NCBI RefSeq assembly: GCF_963678245.1
Contig: NZ_OY782776.1
Span: 186,001-250,000, forward strand
Direction: 5' to 3'
Length of the DNA stretch: 64,000 bases
From: an uncultured Sunxiuqinia sp.
GTDB lineage: Bacteria; Bacteroidota; Bacteroidia; Bacteroidales; Prolixibacteraceae
Positions within the stretch are counted from its first letter, which is position 1; each line of letters opens with the position of its first letter. Positions 36,925 through 46,751 of this stretch are shown piece by piece. Below the pieces are notes generated by a model that made no database searches, was not told the origin of the DNA, and was given only the letters and a program-made list of their open reading frames with translations. Made by a program: the position numbers and the translations under genes.

Positions 36925-37267
36925 TATTTCTATATTAAAATTATCACTAGCACACACTGCTGATCTTTTTCACGAATCGAAAAAATATAGAAATCCCTTT
37001 TGCTATTTTTAATGTATGCTTAAAACTAATTAAATATTTGGGAAATATGAAGCTATATGTTATATAAAATGTTTCTAGAAGTAGGAAGGGATGGTTAACT
37101 TTATTTTAATGATTTTTAACATTTTGTTGGCATACGGTAAAAATGTTGTATCGAACCTGGTCGCTTAGGTCAATTTACATTAAATACAGGAGTGGAAGTT
37201 TGGTGAGCTTATGATTGATAAAGGCTGAGGATGGATGTAATAGCCTAATTTCGTTTTGACTGCAAAT
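36925..37267. other. 343-bp AT-rich spacer between the tandem four-cysteine genes
   Basis: No gene, repeat or terminator is evident. It presumably holds the promoter of the 135-aa gene. Confidence 0.5.
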
Positions 37268-37681
37268 TTATTTATTCAGTTGTCTGAGTTCTTCCATCGC
37301 CGAAACAGAATGTTGGTAGATGGTTTTGTAACGTCTGGAACCGAATAGACCTCTTGTCATTCTTCGCAATTCCTGATTTACTTGCTCCATAGATTCTAAA
37401 ATCCGATGTCGAAATAAGCTTGCGCATTGATTGCATGGACTATCTTGTAAATCGAGTGTCTTGTAAAAGGCAGCTTTTAGTTCATCAATGGAGTGATTAT
37501 ACTGACGATCTTGAAAGAGTTCGTGAGAGTTTTTAATACTCTTATTGATTTTTGACCGCTGATCGATACAGCGATTTCCCCCGCGCGGACAGCTTTCCAG
37601 ATGAATAGGATCATTTTCATTTGTGCCCTGACCACGATTTTTTTTGGAAGAAGAAAATTTCCAGTCTCTTTTAGTCGCCAT
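37268..37681 (-). CDS. Unrecognised four-cysteine protein, copy 2 of a tandem pair
   Basis: 137 residues, same family as the protein encoded at 36517-36924 and not otherwise recognised. A basic, polar N-terminus of about 28 residues (SSSKKNRGQGTNEND), then Cys31 and Cys38 (CPRGGNRC) and Cys83 and Cys86 (SPCNQCASLF). Conserved with copy 1: INKSIKNSHELFQDRQY, SIDELKAAFYKT, RILESMEQVNQELRRMT and GLFGSRRYKTIY. Similarity runs along the whole protein except the N-terminus, so the pair arose by tandem duplication some time ago. Cytoplasmic by sequence. The C-x6-C plus C-x2-C arrangement with conserved Asp/Glu/Arg helices could be a small metal-binding scaffold. Function unknown. Confidence 0.75.
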   Translation of the reverse strand: MATKRDWKFSSSKKNRGQGTNENDPIHLESCPRGGNRCIDQRSKINKSIKNSHELFQDRQYNHSIDELKAAFYKTLDLQDSPCNQCASLFRHRILESMEQVNQELRRMTRGLFGSRRYKTIYQHSVSAMEELRQLNK

Positions 37682-37858
37682 AACTCCTGTATTTTGTAGA
37701 TACTTTTAGTTGTTTAGATAAAGATAAAAAACTCTGATATTTGTTTTTGTGAAAATAGAAAAAGAATATCAACTTCTTTATATCTGTAATATTTCGTGTC
37801 TCAAATTAATAGTAATTTTTTAATATCACGAAATAATTGTTTCTTCGAAAATAAAAAG

Positions 37859-38059
37859 ATGGAAGGCACAAAACGGAGCAATATACAGATTGAAAGTCAT
37901 GTTGAAATCGTACAAAAGCATCATCAGCGAACAGGCGAGCTGACTGATGGGTATGTGGTACAGATTTTAACAAAATCACCGAATCATCCACATGGAATAA
38001 AGGTAAGGTTGGAGACCGGAGAAGTCGGTCGGGTGAAAAAGATTTTCGAAGATGATTAG
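37859..38059 (+). CDS. ywbE: YwbE family protein (DUF2196)
   Basis: 66 residues from the ATG at 37859. The frame is open to 37796 but the family begins at this methionine (MEGTKRSNIQIESHVEIVQK). The remaining sequence, HQRTGELTDGYVVQILTKSP followed by HPHGIKVRLETGEVGRVKKI, matches the YwbE family closely. It is a small beta-barrel (KOW/SH3-like) protein of unknown role, cytoplasmic. It is directly followed by a MOSC gene on the same strand with 37 bases between, so they may be co-transcribed. Confidence 0.9.
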   Translation: MEGTKRSNIQIESHVEIVQKHHQRTGELTDGYVVQILTKSPNHPHGIKVRLETGEVGRVKKIFEDD

Positions 38060-38096
38060 CGGACAAGCTGCACTTAATATTGCAATTAAACATACA

Positions 38097-38744
38097 ATGA
38101 AAGTACAATCAACCAATATTGGCCAGCCTGTAGAAATCGAGTGGCGCGGCAAAAAAGTAAGAACAGGAATTTATAAGTATTCCACGAACTCTCCTCTATT
38201 ATTGGAGCAAGAAGATGTCAAAGATGACCATGTGATTGATCGCCGCTACCATGGTGGACTGGATAAGGCCTGCTATATTTATGGATCAAATAACTATCCG
38301 TTTTGGCAAGAGCGTTATCCGAATCTGGACTGGCAGTGGGGGATGTTTGGTGAAAATTTGACGATTAAAGGAATTGACGAGTCGAAAATACATATTGGAG
38401 ATATTTACCGACTTGGAGGTGCGTTGGTGCAAGTGACGCAGCCGCGTCAACCATGTTTTAAACTGGGTATTCGGATGGAAAGCCAGAAAGCTGTTCGTGA
38501 ATTTTTTGAATCTCCGTACCCGGGCGTTTATGTTCGTGTTCTGGAAAATGGTATGGTTGCTGTCGGTGATGAAATGATTATTGAACAGTCGGCACCAAAT
38601 AATATGAATTTGAGTGAGGTATTTGCCCTTTTTACCCACGAAATTGATAATGTTAAAAAGTTGCAACAGGCCATTGAAATCCCTGAACTGGCAGCAGCCT
38701 GTCGAAAGGATTTGAAGAAGCTTTTGTCGTTTGCCATAGAATAG
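38097..38744 (+). CDS. MOSC domain protein, YiiM-like
   Basis: 215 residues from ATG 38097 (MKVQSTNIGQPVEIEWRGKK), the usual beginning of YiiM-type proteins. A start at 38052 overlapping the ywbE stop is possible but adds 15 residues not typical of the family. The MOSC beta-barrel has DRRYHGGLDKACYIY, WGMFGENLTIKG and the conserved cysteine in QPRQPCFKLG, where a molybdenum cofactor or sulfur would be bound. A C-terminal three-helix part follows (about 160-215, EIDNVKKLQQAIEIPELAAA). YiiM proteins reduce N-hydroxylated compounds in E. coli. It converges with the YyaL-type gene, with only four bases between the stops. Confidence 0.9.
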   Translation: MKVQSTNIGQPVEIEWRGKKVRTGIYKYSTNSPLLLEQEDVKDDHVIDRRYHGGLDKACYIYGSNNYPFWQERYPNLDWQWGMFGENLTIKGIDESKIHIGDIYRLGGALVQVTQPRQPCFKLGIRMESQKAVREFFESPYPGVYVRVLENGMVAVGDEMIIEQSAPNNMNLSEVFALFTHEIDNVKKLQQAIEIPELAAACRKDLKKLLSFAIE

Positions 38745-38748
38745 TGGT

Positions 38749-40857
38749 TTATTCGTCGGTAGCGACTATCTGTAAAGCGTCCTTTGTACTTTCAACCGGA
38801 AGCCGACAAGTGTTATTCTGACAAATGTAAATGAATGTTTGCCCGTTTACAATCCGGTTTTTCAATAACGGAAGCTGCTTATCCGCCGCGCCTGCACAAA
38901 AGAGACAATTTGGAAGATAATTTTCCTGTAACTTTTTCAGCTTCTCAATCACATCCTCCCCGGTTAGGACGACCTCAAAATGCTTGTCGGTAAAATCGAG
39001 TGCTACATGAAGCCAGTTGGAATAACCTCCCGGATAGTTTATGAAATCATCCACCATTTTTGAAACCGTACGTTCTGCTATTTTCAAGTAATCCTGATTG
39101 GCAGTTAAGTGCCCTAAACGAAACAGGTTGTTGGCCATGACCGAATTTGAAGCCGGAATAACATTGTCGTGTACTTCTATACTTCGGTTAATGACATCTG
39201 TTTGAGATTTTGGTGTAAAGTAGAAAATCGATTTTTCGGAATCGTAAAACTGCTCAAAGGTTTTATTTGTCAGTAGCTTGGCATCTTCCAAATAGGGGAT
39301 GTTTCCGGTCGTTTCAAACAGGTCAAGCAAGGCTTGAATCATCAACGCGTAATCCTCCAGAAAACCATTTATTTTACTGATGTCATTTTTATAAGAATGC
39401 TTTAGAGAACCATCACTACCCATTTGTTTCTCTTTTATAAATCGCATATTTTTTTCAGCCAGCTCCAAAAACTCGGTATTGCCCAATGCCTGATACGAAT
39501 CAACTAAGCCAGATATTGCCAACGCATTCCATGAGCTTAGTATTTTGTCATCCAGCCCCGGTCTGATACGTGATTCGCGTTCTTTTAACAAGGTTGTTTG
39601 CCAGCTTTTTACTTGATCTTTTAAGTCGCTTAAACTTAATTCGTGTTCGTCGGCAAAAGCCTTATCGGTTTGATGACGTAGCAATATGTAATTGCCATCT
39701 TCCCAATAACCGTTTGCATTGATATTGTAGTACTTGCTAAACAGCTCGAATTCGTCTTTCAACAGTTGCTCCAGCTCCTGCTTCTTCCATACATAAAACT
39801 TACCTTCTTCACCTTCACTATCGGCATCTAATGAAGAGTAAAATCCATGTTCAGGCGAACGCATCTCCCGTTTTAGAAAGTCAATGGTTTGATTGATTAC
39901 TTCAGCATATAATGGATTTTTCGTTTTTTTGAATGCTTGAGCATAAACGCTAAGTATTTGGCCATTGTCATAAAGCATTTTTTCAAAATGAGGGACCTTC
40001 CAATTCGCATCAGTTGAATAGCGGGCAAATCCTCCTCCAGCTTGGTCGTAAATTCCACCCATTGCCATTTTACTCAAGGTTGTTTCAACATACTCCAATA
40101 TGTCAACATCATTGGTTTGATGAGCCCATCGCAATAGAAAACTGAGATTATTGGGCATCATAAATTTAGGAGCTCCTGCATTGCCTCCTTCTTGATAATC
40201 AAGGTTCGACTGCCAATGTTGAACAGCTTGTTTTAAGTGCTCAACGGTAATGTCCTCACCTTTTTTGCTAACCGGAATTAGATTGCTATCGCTTATTCCT
40301 TGTTTTAGCCGTTCGGCGTAGTCGACTGTTTTATCAGGATTTTCCTGATAGAAATTGTGCACTTGCAGCAGTGTATTCATCCAGACATCTTTCATGAAAT
40401 AAGTGCCGCCCCAAAATGGTCGTCCATCTGGCAGCGCAATGATATTGAGTGGCCAGCCGCCACGTTGAGTCATCAGCTGCACGGCTGTCATATAAATCTG
40501 GTCAATGTCAGGCCGTTCCTCCCGGTCAACTTTAATGCAAACGAAATATTCGTTCATTACCTGAGCAATAGCCCAGTCTTCGAACGATTCGTGCTCCATA
40601 ACATGACACCAATGGCAAGCAGCATAACCAATACTGATAAGTAGCAGTTTGTTCTCTTTTTTTGCTTTTTCAAGCGCATCATCTCCCCAAGGCATCCAGT
40701 TTACCGGATTGTGAGCATGTTGTAACAGATATGGCGAAGTTTCGTGAATTAGTTGGTTGGTATATTGATGCTTTTCCATAGTTTTTCGATTTTTTGAATG
40801 GCAACTTGTTGTGCTACATGTAAATAGCATAACTAGCCATTTCAGATTTGATCTCAT
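38749..40857 (-). CDS. YyaL/SPATA20-type thioredoxin-domain protein
   Basis: 702 residues in the longest frame. Residues about 27-190 form the DUF255 thioredoxin-like domain: [21 protein letters not shown], the [14 protein letters not shown] site and [20 protein letters not shown]. The remainder is an (alpha/alpha) barrel related to N-acyl-glucosamine 2-epimerases ([33 protein letters not shown]). The first 26 residues look like a lipoprotein signal ([12 protein letters not shown], Cys19), which most homologs lack. If used, the protein is periplasmic or surface-attached. If translation starts at Met27 (40779), it is cytoplasmic like most relatives. Biological role is unknown. Confidence 0.9.
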   Translation of the reverse strand: MRSNLKWLVMLFTCSTTSCHSKNRKTMEKHQYTNQLIHETSPYLLQHAHNPVNWMPWGDDALEKAKKENKLLLISIGYAACHWCHVMEHESFEDWAIAQVMNEYFVCIKVDREERPDIDQIYMTAVQLMTQRGGWPLNIIALPDGRPFWGGTYFMKDVWMNTLLQVHNFYQENPDKTVDYAERLKQGISDSNLIPVSKKGEDITVEHLKQAVQHWQSNLDYQEGGNAGAPKFMMPNNLSFLLRWAHQTNDVDILEYVETTLSKMAMGGIYDQAGGGFARYSTDANWKVPHFEKMLYDNGQILSVYAQAFKKTKNPLYAEVINQTIDFLKREMRSPEHGFYSSLDADSEGEEGKFYVWKKQELEQLLKDEFELFSKYYNINANGYWEDGNYILLRHQTDKAFADEHELSLSDLKDQVKSWQTTLLKERESRIRPGLDDKILSSWNALAISGLVDSYQALGNTEFLELAEKNMRFIKEKQMGSDGSLKHSYKNDISKINGFLEDYALMIQALLDLFETTGNIPYLEDAKLLTNKTFEQFYDSEKSIFYFTPKSQTDVINRSIEVHDNVIPASNSVMANNLFRLGHLTANQDYLKIAERTVSKMVDDFINYPGGYSNWLHVALDFTDKHFEVVLTGEDVIEKLKKLQENYLPNCLFCAGAADKQLPLLKNRIVNGQTFIYICQNNTCRLPVESTKDALQIVATDE

Positions 40858-40938
40858 GACTAGTGAAACAAGAACGAAATAGGAAAGTTTTCTTTTATAT
40901 GTTAGGATGAAAGAAGACGAAGTTTTTAGAGTTGCAGC

Positions 40939-41707
40939 TTAAGCAAAGATTTTGCCCTGGAGGTAAGTTCTGGCTTTGCCGGCGATTAAAACGCGATTGC
41001 CTTTTAAGATGCACTGTAGTTTTCCTCCGCGTTCGGAAATTTGCTTTGCCGACAATTCATTTTTATCCAGTCTGTCAGCCCAGTAAGGGGCGAGTGTTGT
41101 GTGGGCTGATCCAGTTACAGGATCTTCATCGATGCCAACCCCCGGAGCAAAGAAACGGCTAACAAAATCAGCTTCTTTCCCGGGGGCAGTGATGATAATT
41201 CCGCGAGCTTCGGTTTCTGATAAAGTTCCAAAATTGGGATTCACTTGTTCCATGTCTTCTTGCTTTTCGTAGATAAATAGATAACCTGCTTTGCCTAGAA
41301 AGCACTTTTAGGGTTTCAATCCAATAGCATGGGGTAAATCGGTTGGTTCAGCTATTTCATTGATATGATCAGCGGGGAAATTTAATTCCAACAATTCATC
41401 TTTTTTCACCACTTCGGCTTCCAAAGGTGATTTTGTTGGACGGGTAACTGGCTTCGTTAAAAATGGCGTGTGCCGTGGCGAGTGTCGCATATCCGCATAA
41501 GTCAACTTCGGCTTTGGGTGTAAACCATCGAATTTCGAACCCGGCTTTCATTGGAACAAAAAAGGCCGTTTCTGACAAATTATTCTCCAGTGCGATGGAT
41601 TGCATCAACTGATCGGGTAACCAGTTTTCAAGTGGAACAACGGCTGCCGGATTTCCTTGGAACAGTTCTTCTGCAAAAGCGTCAACTTGAAAAATAGGAA
41701 GCTTCAT
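40939..41707 (-). pseudogene. PhzF-family epimerase/isomerase gene, broken
   Basis: Three consecutive pieces of one PhzF protein. 41396-41707 reads KLPIFQVDAFAEELFQGNPA and IALENNLSETAFFVP, then CGYATLATAHAIF, the normal N-terminal half. A six-A tract on the minus strand (41401-41406) carries one base too many. With five A the frame continues smoothly into LLELNFPADHI. A TAA at 41308-41310 interrupts it again after HAIGLKP. The rest (40939-41253, GVGIDEDPVTGSAHTTLAPY, GGKLQC) is a normal C-terminus. Two independent lesions argue against a single sequencing error. Confidence 0.88.
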
Positions 41708-41711
41708 TGGT

Positions 41712-44135
41712 CTAAAATTTTATTGATAGTTTCAAGTTGAGTTTTCGATTGGTCAGATAGTTTGGAACAGCAAACATGTCGCCAGTGTTGCTTGACACCC
41801 AAAAGTAGGAAACAGTATTGTTGATACCGAGTAAGTTGAGTACTTCCAAGCTGACCCACATGTTTTTAACTTTGCTAAGTAACTTGCTGTTGTGTTGTGT
41901 CTCCGGACCGATCAGAATCTTCGAAAAACCAATATCCATACGACGATAAGGTGGCATTTTATAGGTGTCCATATAACGTTCTGAATTTGGTGGTCCGGTA
42001 GGTAATCTTGCCCCATAAAAGGCAGCCAGGTGCATTTTGTAGCTTGGATTGCCCGGGAAGTAGTCCTGAAAAAATAAACTCACATTTACTCTCTGGTCAG
42101 TTGGTCGCCGTATCCAACCATGACCATCGCCAACGACGTCTTCCTTGGTTTGAAGTAATGAAACGCTGGCCCACGATTGCACGCCACTAACGAACTCCCC
42201 ATTAACTTTAAAGTCCATGCCAGTTGCATAACCGGTAGACTCTTGGTCGCCTAAGTAACGAATTTGAACATTCTCAACCTGATAGGGGACCAGGTGTGAA
42301 AAGTTTTTGTAAAAGACCTCTGAAGTTAGTTTAAACGGTCGATCCCAGGCTCTGAATAAATAATCGGAGCCGAGAACAACCTGGGTTGATTTCTGTGCTT
42401 TTACATCGGAATTTATATTGCCGTCACGATCTTTTAGTTCTTTAAAAAAAGTAGGTTGCTGGTAACTACCGCCGGCAATTCGAAACGAGATATTGGTTTC
42501 CCAATCGGGGTAGTAATTAAATGCAAAGCGAGGACTCAACAAAAACTCACTACTGAAATCCCAATAATGAAATCGAAGTCCGCCGGTAACATAGAGCTCG
42601 CCCCTGTTGATTGGAATAGCGTAGGTGTCTTGAACGTGTCCGGTAATTCGCATGTTTTGCATCTGGTTGTCAGTTGTAACAACTCTTGCAAGCGTCACAT
42701 TTTCATCAGAATATGGCATGCTATAGCCTGTTGAGTCACGAAGTTCCCATTCATTAATTCGGTCGTCAATATCTTCCAATTGAAATTTCACACCCCAATT
42801 TAAAAGGTGATCGGTGGTGTTGTATGCCCCTTTGTGCGAAAAGCTATAAACATGCGCTTCTAATTTGTTGCGTGCGTGATTTAAAAAAGTCCCGATCCCC
42901 AGATTTAAAATACTATCGCCAACTGACTTAGATGCCAGGTCTCGCTCTAATTCGTTGAGGTAGTAATCTCCTAAAATATCATAGTTAACTTCTTCTTTGG
43001 TTTGAAATGCTGAAGCAATAAATTTCAGGTTCAGTTCATTCGACGGATGATAGTTTGCTGACAATGCACCAAGCAATGTTTGAAATTTATCTTTTTCTTG
43101 CCCCTCAAAGTAGACCTTGGTGTTGTAGGCTGTTTCAAAAGTGCCGAAAGATGTTTCGCGGGTTTGAGGGATGAAATTGTAGTTGTTTTGAGAGACATTT
43201 CCAAGAAACGACAAATCAAACTGATCAGAAAAACGATAAGTCACGTAAGTTTGAAGGTCAACAAAATTAGGATTGTATTCTCCTTTTTCATCCAGACTGC
43301 CAAGTAGATAACGATTTGTTTTGTAACGTACGCCTCCGGTATAACTTAACTTTTTGTTTTTGCTGATATCTTCTACGTGCAAATTTCCACCCAGCATACT
43401 AATGGCGGCACTACCGTTAAATTCTGTCGGTTTACGGTATTTGATGTCCAAAACAGAAGCCATTTTATCGCCATACTTGGCATCAAAGCCACCAGCCGAA
43501 AACTCAATACTGGAAACCATATCGGAGTTTATAAAACTCAAGCTTTCCTGGCGGCCGGAGCGAACCAAAAACGGTCGGTAAATTTCAATATCGTTGACAT
43601 ATACAAGATTCTCATCGAAATTACCTCCGCGAACGGAATATTGAGAACTGAGCTCATTGTTGGACGAAACTCCCGGCAATGTTTTTATCAGTGCTTCGAC
43701 TCCACTGGACGAAGCATCGGGCATAATATTGGTAAATTTCGGATCAATGCGGCTAATATTCCCATTTCCTTTCCGACTTCTTGAAACCTGAACTTCGCCA
43801 ATTTCTTCCGAATTTATTTGCAGTTGCAGGTTTAGTTCGATTCGTTCCTCTGCATTTGCCTCAATTGTTTTTTCTTGCGGCAAATAACCTAAAAGCGAAA
43901 ATATGATGGTAACTTGTTTTTCAGCGGGGATACGAAGCAGGTATTCACCTTTTCGGTCAGTTACCGTGCCAATCGGGTAGTTTTTGATTGAAATATTGGC
44001 TAATTCAACGGCTTGTCCTTTTTCGCCGGTGACCACTCCATAGATTGTTGCATTATTACTTTGTGCAAATACCCGGGGCGAAATAAGAATACAAAGTAGT
44101 ACGAAGAGTATTAGGTGTCTGGAATTCATGCGCAC
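41712..44135 (-). CDS. TonB-dependent receptor with carboxypeptidase-regulatory-like domain
   Basis: 807 residues. Signal peptide ending ISPRVFAQ (about 25). A CarboxypepD_reg-like domain at about 30-110 (IYGVVTGEKGQAVELANISI), the plug at about 125-225 (SGVEALIKTLPGVSSNNELS, SVRGGNFDENLVYVNDIEIY), then the barrel to the terminal strand LNLKLSIKF. It is shorter than a SusC and lacks the SusC plug signature and an adjacent SusD. It belongs to the widespread Bacteroidota receptors of unknown ligand. It starts four bases before the PhzF remnant on the same strand, while the upstream neighbour diverges. Confidence 0.92.
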   Translation of the reverse strand: MRMNSRHLILFVLLCILISPRVFAQSNNATIYGVVTGEKGQAVELANISIKNYPIGTVTDRKGEYLLRIPAEKQVTIIFSLLGYLPQEKTIEANAEERIELNLQLQINSEEIGEVQVSRSRKGNGNISRIDPKFTNIMPDASSSGVEALIKTLPGVSSNNELSSQYSVRGGNFDENLVYVNDIEIYRPFLVRSGRQESLSFINSDMVSSIEFSAGGFDAKYGDKMASVLDIKYRKPTEFNGSAAISMLGGNLHVEDISKNKKLSYTGGVRYKTNRYLLGSLDEKGEYNPNFVDLQTYVTYRFSDQFDLSFLGNVSQNNYNFIPQTRETSFGTFETAYNTKVYFEGQEKDKFQTLLGALSANYHPSNELNLKFIASAFQTKEEVNYDILGDYYLNELERDLASKSVGDSILNLGIGTFLNHARNKLEAHVYSFSHKGAYNTTDHLLNWGVKFQLEDIDDRINEWELRDSTGYSMPYSDENVTLARVVTTDNQMQNMRITGHVQDTYAIPINRGELYVTGGLRFHYWDFSSEFLLSPRFAFNYYPDWETNISFRIAGGSYQQPTFFKELKDRDGNINSDVKAQKSTQVVLGSDYLFRAWDRPFKLTSEVFYKNFSHLVPYQVENVQIRYLGDQESTGYATGMDFKVNGEFVSGVQSWASVSLLQTKEDVVGDGHGWIRRPTDQRVNVSLFFQDYFPGNPSYKMHLAAFYGARLPTGPPNSERYMDTYKMPPYRRMDIGFSKILIGPETQHNSKLLSKVKNMWVSLEVLNLLGINNTVSYFWVSSNTGDMFAVPNYLTNRKLNLKLSIKF

Positions 44136-44224
44136 AAAAGTAATAATTCTTTGATCTATATAAACTCATTTTATTTTGATTAATTGTGCTTATCTTTATA
44201 TTTCGTTAAACACTAATAGTGATT

Positions 44225-44638
44225 ATGGAACGTCGAGATTACTTGCTGCATCAGATTCAGGAAATGGGTGCTTTTTTAGCTCGCTTGATTTTACGCTTGA
44301 GAAAGAAAGAACATCAGCCGGCTGCAGCGATTCAAAAAGTGTCATCCGAATTGGAAGAGGAACTGGATTTGGTATTGAAAGACTTGCTTTTTCTGGAAGA
44401 TGAGGCTTTCGTTGAACTGTTACAAGAGAAATTAGTATCGCTGGAAAATATGGAGCAGTTTGCCAGTTTGTTGGAGCAGTTGGGTGATGTAGCCTCGGTT
44501 GATGAAACCTTTTTACGCCAGCAACTATATTATCATAAAGCAATTGTGCTGTTGGACTTTGTCGAGCGGGAAAGCCAAAGTTTTTCGATGGAGCGGCAGG
44601 ATCGAATAGCCAGCCTTCGTTTGAAACTCAAAGGATAG
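44225..44638 (+). CDS. Conserved helical protein, DUF6483-like
   Basis: 137 residues from ATG 44225 (MERRDYLLHQIQEMGAFLAR). A GTG six bases earlier is also in frame. The protein is acidic and almost entirely helical, with heptad-like leucines (EEELDLVLKDLLFLEDEAFV). It has no signal peptide and no cysteine. The opening (R-x-D-Y-L-x-x-x-I-x-x-x-G-x-x-L) resembles the DUF6483 family of unknown function, an assignment I hold loosely. It is divergent from the TonB receptor gene, which starts 89 bases away. Confidence 0.7.
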   Translation: MERRDYLLHQIQEMGAFLARLILRLRKKEHQPAAAIQKVSSELEEELDLVLKDLLFLEDEAFVELLQEKLVSLENMEQFASLLEQLGDVASVDETFLRQQLYYHKAIVLLDFVERESQSFSMERQDRIASLRLKLKG

Positions 44639-44660
44639 TTTTTTTATGGGGTCTGTTTTT

Positions 44661-45305
44661 CTATCCGTTAAGTACATTCTTCAGTCCTTCTTCTAAACGA
44701 AATTCGGCTATCTCAATACCGTTTTCTTTTAGAGCTGCAATAAACCCTTCATTCATCATGCGACCGGCCATTAACGGAAAATTTAATAGTGCCGGGTAGT
44801 TATTTTCATTCTCTGGGTTTTGATAAAACTCAATACAACTGATAACATTGGTAGAAAGATAGATGCGGCATGCCATTGGTCGAGCCTCGTAAGCGGTGCA
44901 CGAACCATTTTTCAATAATGCGCATGGGCTTTTAAAATTCAACATGTCTTTTTCTTCTAATGCCGAAGTTTGTTTGTTCTTGGCCATTGCTTTTTCCCGA
45001 ACCTGATTTTTTTGGTCGTTGCTGAAGTTCTTTTTGATAAAATGATCGAGATAGTGCAACTCGTAGGAGTTGGCAAATACCGCCTGACGGCAACAGTAAT
45101 CGCACCCCTTTCTACAATGAATAGCGATGCCTTGCTTTTGAGCCATTGCCGACAACGATTCTATCAGTTGATCGATGGCCTGGTACATTTGCGCCATGGC
45201 TTGGAATAAATCGTCCTCGGCATAATTGTTTTTTGCCGCCTGCAACCCCAGTTGGTAGCCATCGTTGTAAAAAAGCTGTTCGTGTTCTGATAACCCTTCT
45301 GCCAT
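44661..45305 (-). CDS. YkgJ family cysteine-cluster protein
   Basis: 214 residues, cytoplasmic. After a helical N-terminal half the cysteine cluster reads HCRKGCDYCCRQAV, followed downstream by CALLKNGSCTAYEARPMACR. The CxxxCxxCC plus later C...C-x-x-Y-x-x-RP-x-x-C pattern defines the YkgJ (UPF0153) group, thought to bind zinc or an iron-sulfur cluster. The C-terminus is ordinary. Function in this organism is unknown. It is convergent with the 137-aa helical protein gene. Confidence 0.88.
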   Translation of the reverse strand: MAEGLSEHEQLFYNDGYQLGLQAAKNNYAEDDLFQAMAQMYQAIDQLIESLSAMAQKQGIAIHCRKGCDYCCRQAVFANSYELHYLDHFIKKNFSNDQKNQVREKAMAKNKQTSALEEKDMLNFKSPCALLKNGSCTAYEARPMACRIYLSTNVISCIEFYQNPENENNYPALLNFPLMAGRMMNEGFIAALKENGIEIAEFRLEEGLKNVLNG

Positions 45306-45480
45306 TGTATTTTTTTTCGCAAGGTATAAAATTGAACTGTATTTTTTAGTCGGAATCGATCGTCAACGTTTTTTATCCTTCAGCTTGTTTATCGATAAAT
45401 GGCAGGAGTTTGTCGGAAAACTAGCGCGCTTAAAGTTTGGATTGTTTTTATTTGTTAGCATTATCCAAAACTAGAAAACC

Positions 45481-46737
45481 ATGGAAATTCTTCAATTGAC
45501 TAATAAGTTTGCTGATATCTGGTATCAGACTAATGATTCGAATGCCAATTTTGGAAATCCCATTGGTCGTCGTGAAAAGAAGAGTAAGGAAGCTTTTGTT
45601 GATCGGTTCTTTATGTCGATGAAGAAACTAGACGAAGATGAAATTTCGGCTCTTGCAGAATTCGACTGGTTAGACGAATTCATATTGACGCAGTTGCAAA
45701 CCTTATTTCAGGACGCATTTTCGTATGAACACGAGGAGATTAATTTGATGTTTTCTGCTGAAATGATGAAATCTACAAAAGCATTTTCGAAGATAGTACG
45801 TGATCTTGATTCGGAGTTGCCGATCGAAAGTGTATTTCAAGCCTGCCGGAACGTTTGGATTATGAACGGACTGCAGTTGATTTTAGGTTATCCAGTTGAA
45901 TTGACTCAATCAATCTTTGCATACAGCATGTTGTATCCCTATACCGATAATTATGTAGACGATCCGAGTATCTCAACACTTGATAAATATGAATTCAGTG
46001 AGCGTTTTGCTAATCGTATTGCTGGAAAGCCAGTTGAAGCAAAAAATGAGCAGGAGCGGAAGATTTATCACATGATTGAGTTGATTGAAGGGCAGTTTGA
46101 TCGCAATGATTATCCGGAGGTGTTTGAATCGCTGTTGGGAATTCATCGGGCACAAACTGATAGTATGCAGCTACAACATGATACGGTGACACCAGAGCAA
46201 GCATTGAATATTTGTTTGGCAAAAGGAGGTGCATCTGTGCTAGCTGATGGCTATTTAGTAGCCGGAAAGCTTACGGATGAGGAGAAAGATTTTTTGTTTG
46301 GCTATGGTGCATACTTGCAGTTGTTGGATGATATCCAGGATGTCAAAGAAGATTTGGAAGGAGGATTGATGACCACCTTCTCTCTTCTGGCAAAAGATCA
46401 GAAGCTGGATTCTATAGTATATAAAACCTATAATTTTGGAGAGCACGTGCTAGACCATTCTAAAGAAATATTAGATAGGGTAGATCTCGATTTTAAAGGA
46501 TTGCTGCAAAAAAGTATCCTGTTGTTTTTTGTTGAGTCGGTAGTTGTCGATGCTCAGTATTACAGCAAATTATTTCAGAAAGAACTCGAAAACTTTTCTC
46601 CTTTGTCGTTCGAGTATGTTACGCGCCGACGCAAGTTTTTTATCCCTCAAAAACATATTTTACTAGAGAAGTTGGAAAAACATGATTTTCTATTAAAGGA
46701 ACAAAGCAAGATGAAAGAAGAAATGCTGAACAGTTAG
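45481..46737 (+). CDS. Class I isoprenoid-synthase-like enzyme
   Basis: 418 residues, cytoplasmic, all-helical. Two aspartate-rich motifs typical of the class I prenyl-diphosphate/terpene-synthase fold are visible: DNYVDD at 156-161, and LLDDIQDVKEDLEGG, with Asp283, Asp284, Asp287, Glu290 and Asp291. The second resembles the second motif of squalene/phytoene synthases and polyprenyl synthases. About 150 residues precede the first motif, and a basic C-terminal tail (VTRRRKFFIPQKH) follows. It is longer than a typical chain-elongating prenyl transferase (about 300-330) and its chain-length region is not recognisable. No other isoprenoid gene is nearby. The product could be a terpene, a head-to-head condensation product or none. 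Confidence 0.72.
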   Translation: MEILQLTNKFADIWYQTNDSNANFGNPIGRREKKSKEAFVDRFFMSMKKLDEDEISALAEFDWLDEFILTQLQTLFQDAFSYEHEEINLMFSAEMMKSTKAFSKIVRDLDSELPIESVFQACRNVWIMNGLQLILGYPVELTQSIFAYSMLYPYTDNYVDDPSISTLDKYEFSERFANRIAGKPVEAKNEQERKIYHMIELIEGQFDRNDYPEVFESLLGIHRAQTDSMQLQHDTVTPEQALNICLAKGGASVLADGYLVAGKLTDEEKDFLFGYGAYLQLLDDIQDVKEDLEGGLMTTFSLLAKDQKLDSIVYKTYNFGEHVLDHSKEILDRVDLDFKGLLQKSILLFFVESVVVDAQYYSKLFQKELENFSPLSFEYVTRRRKFFIPQKHILLEKLEKHDFLLKEQSKMKEEMLNS

Positions 46738-46751
46738 TCCAGCATCCTCGC

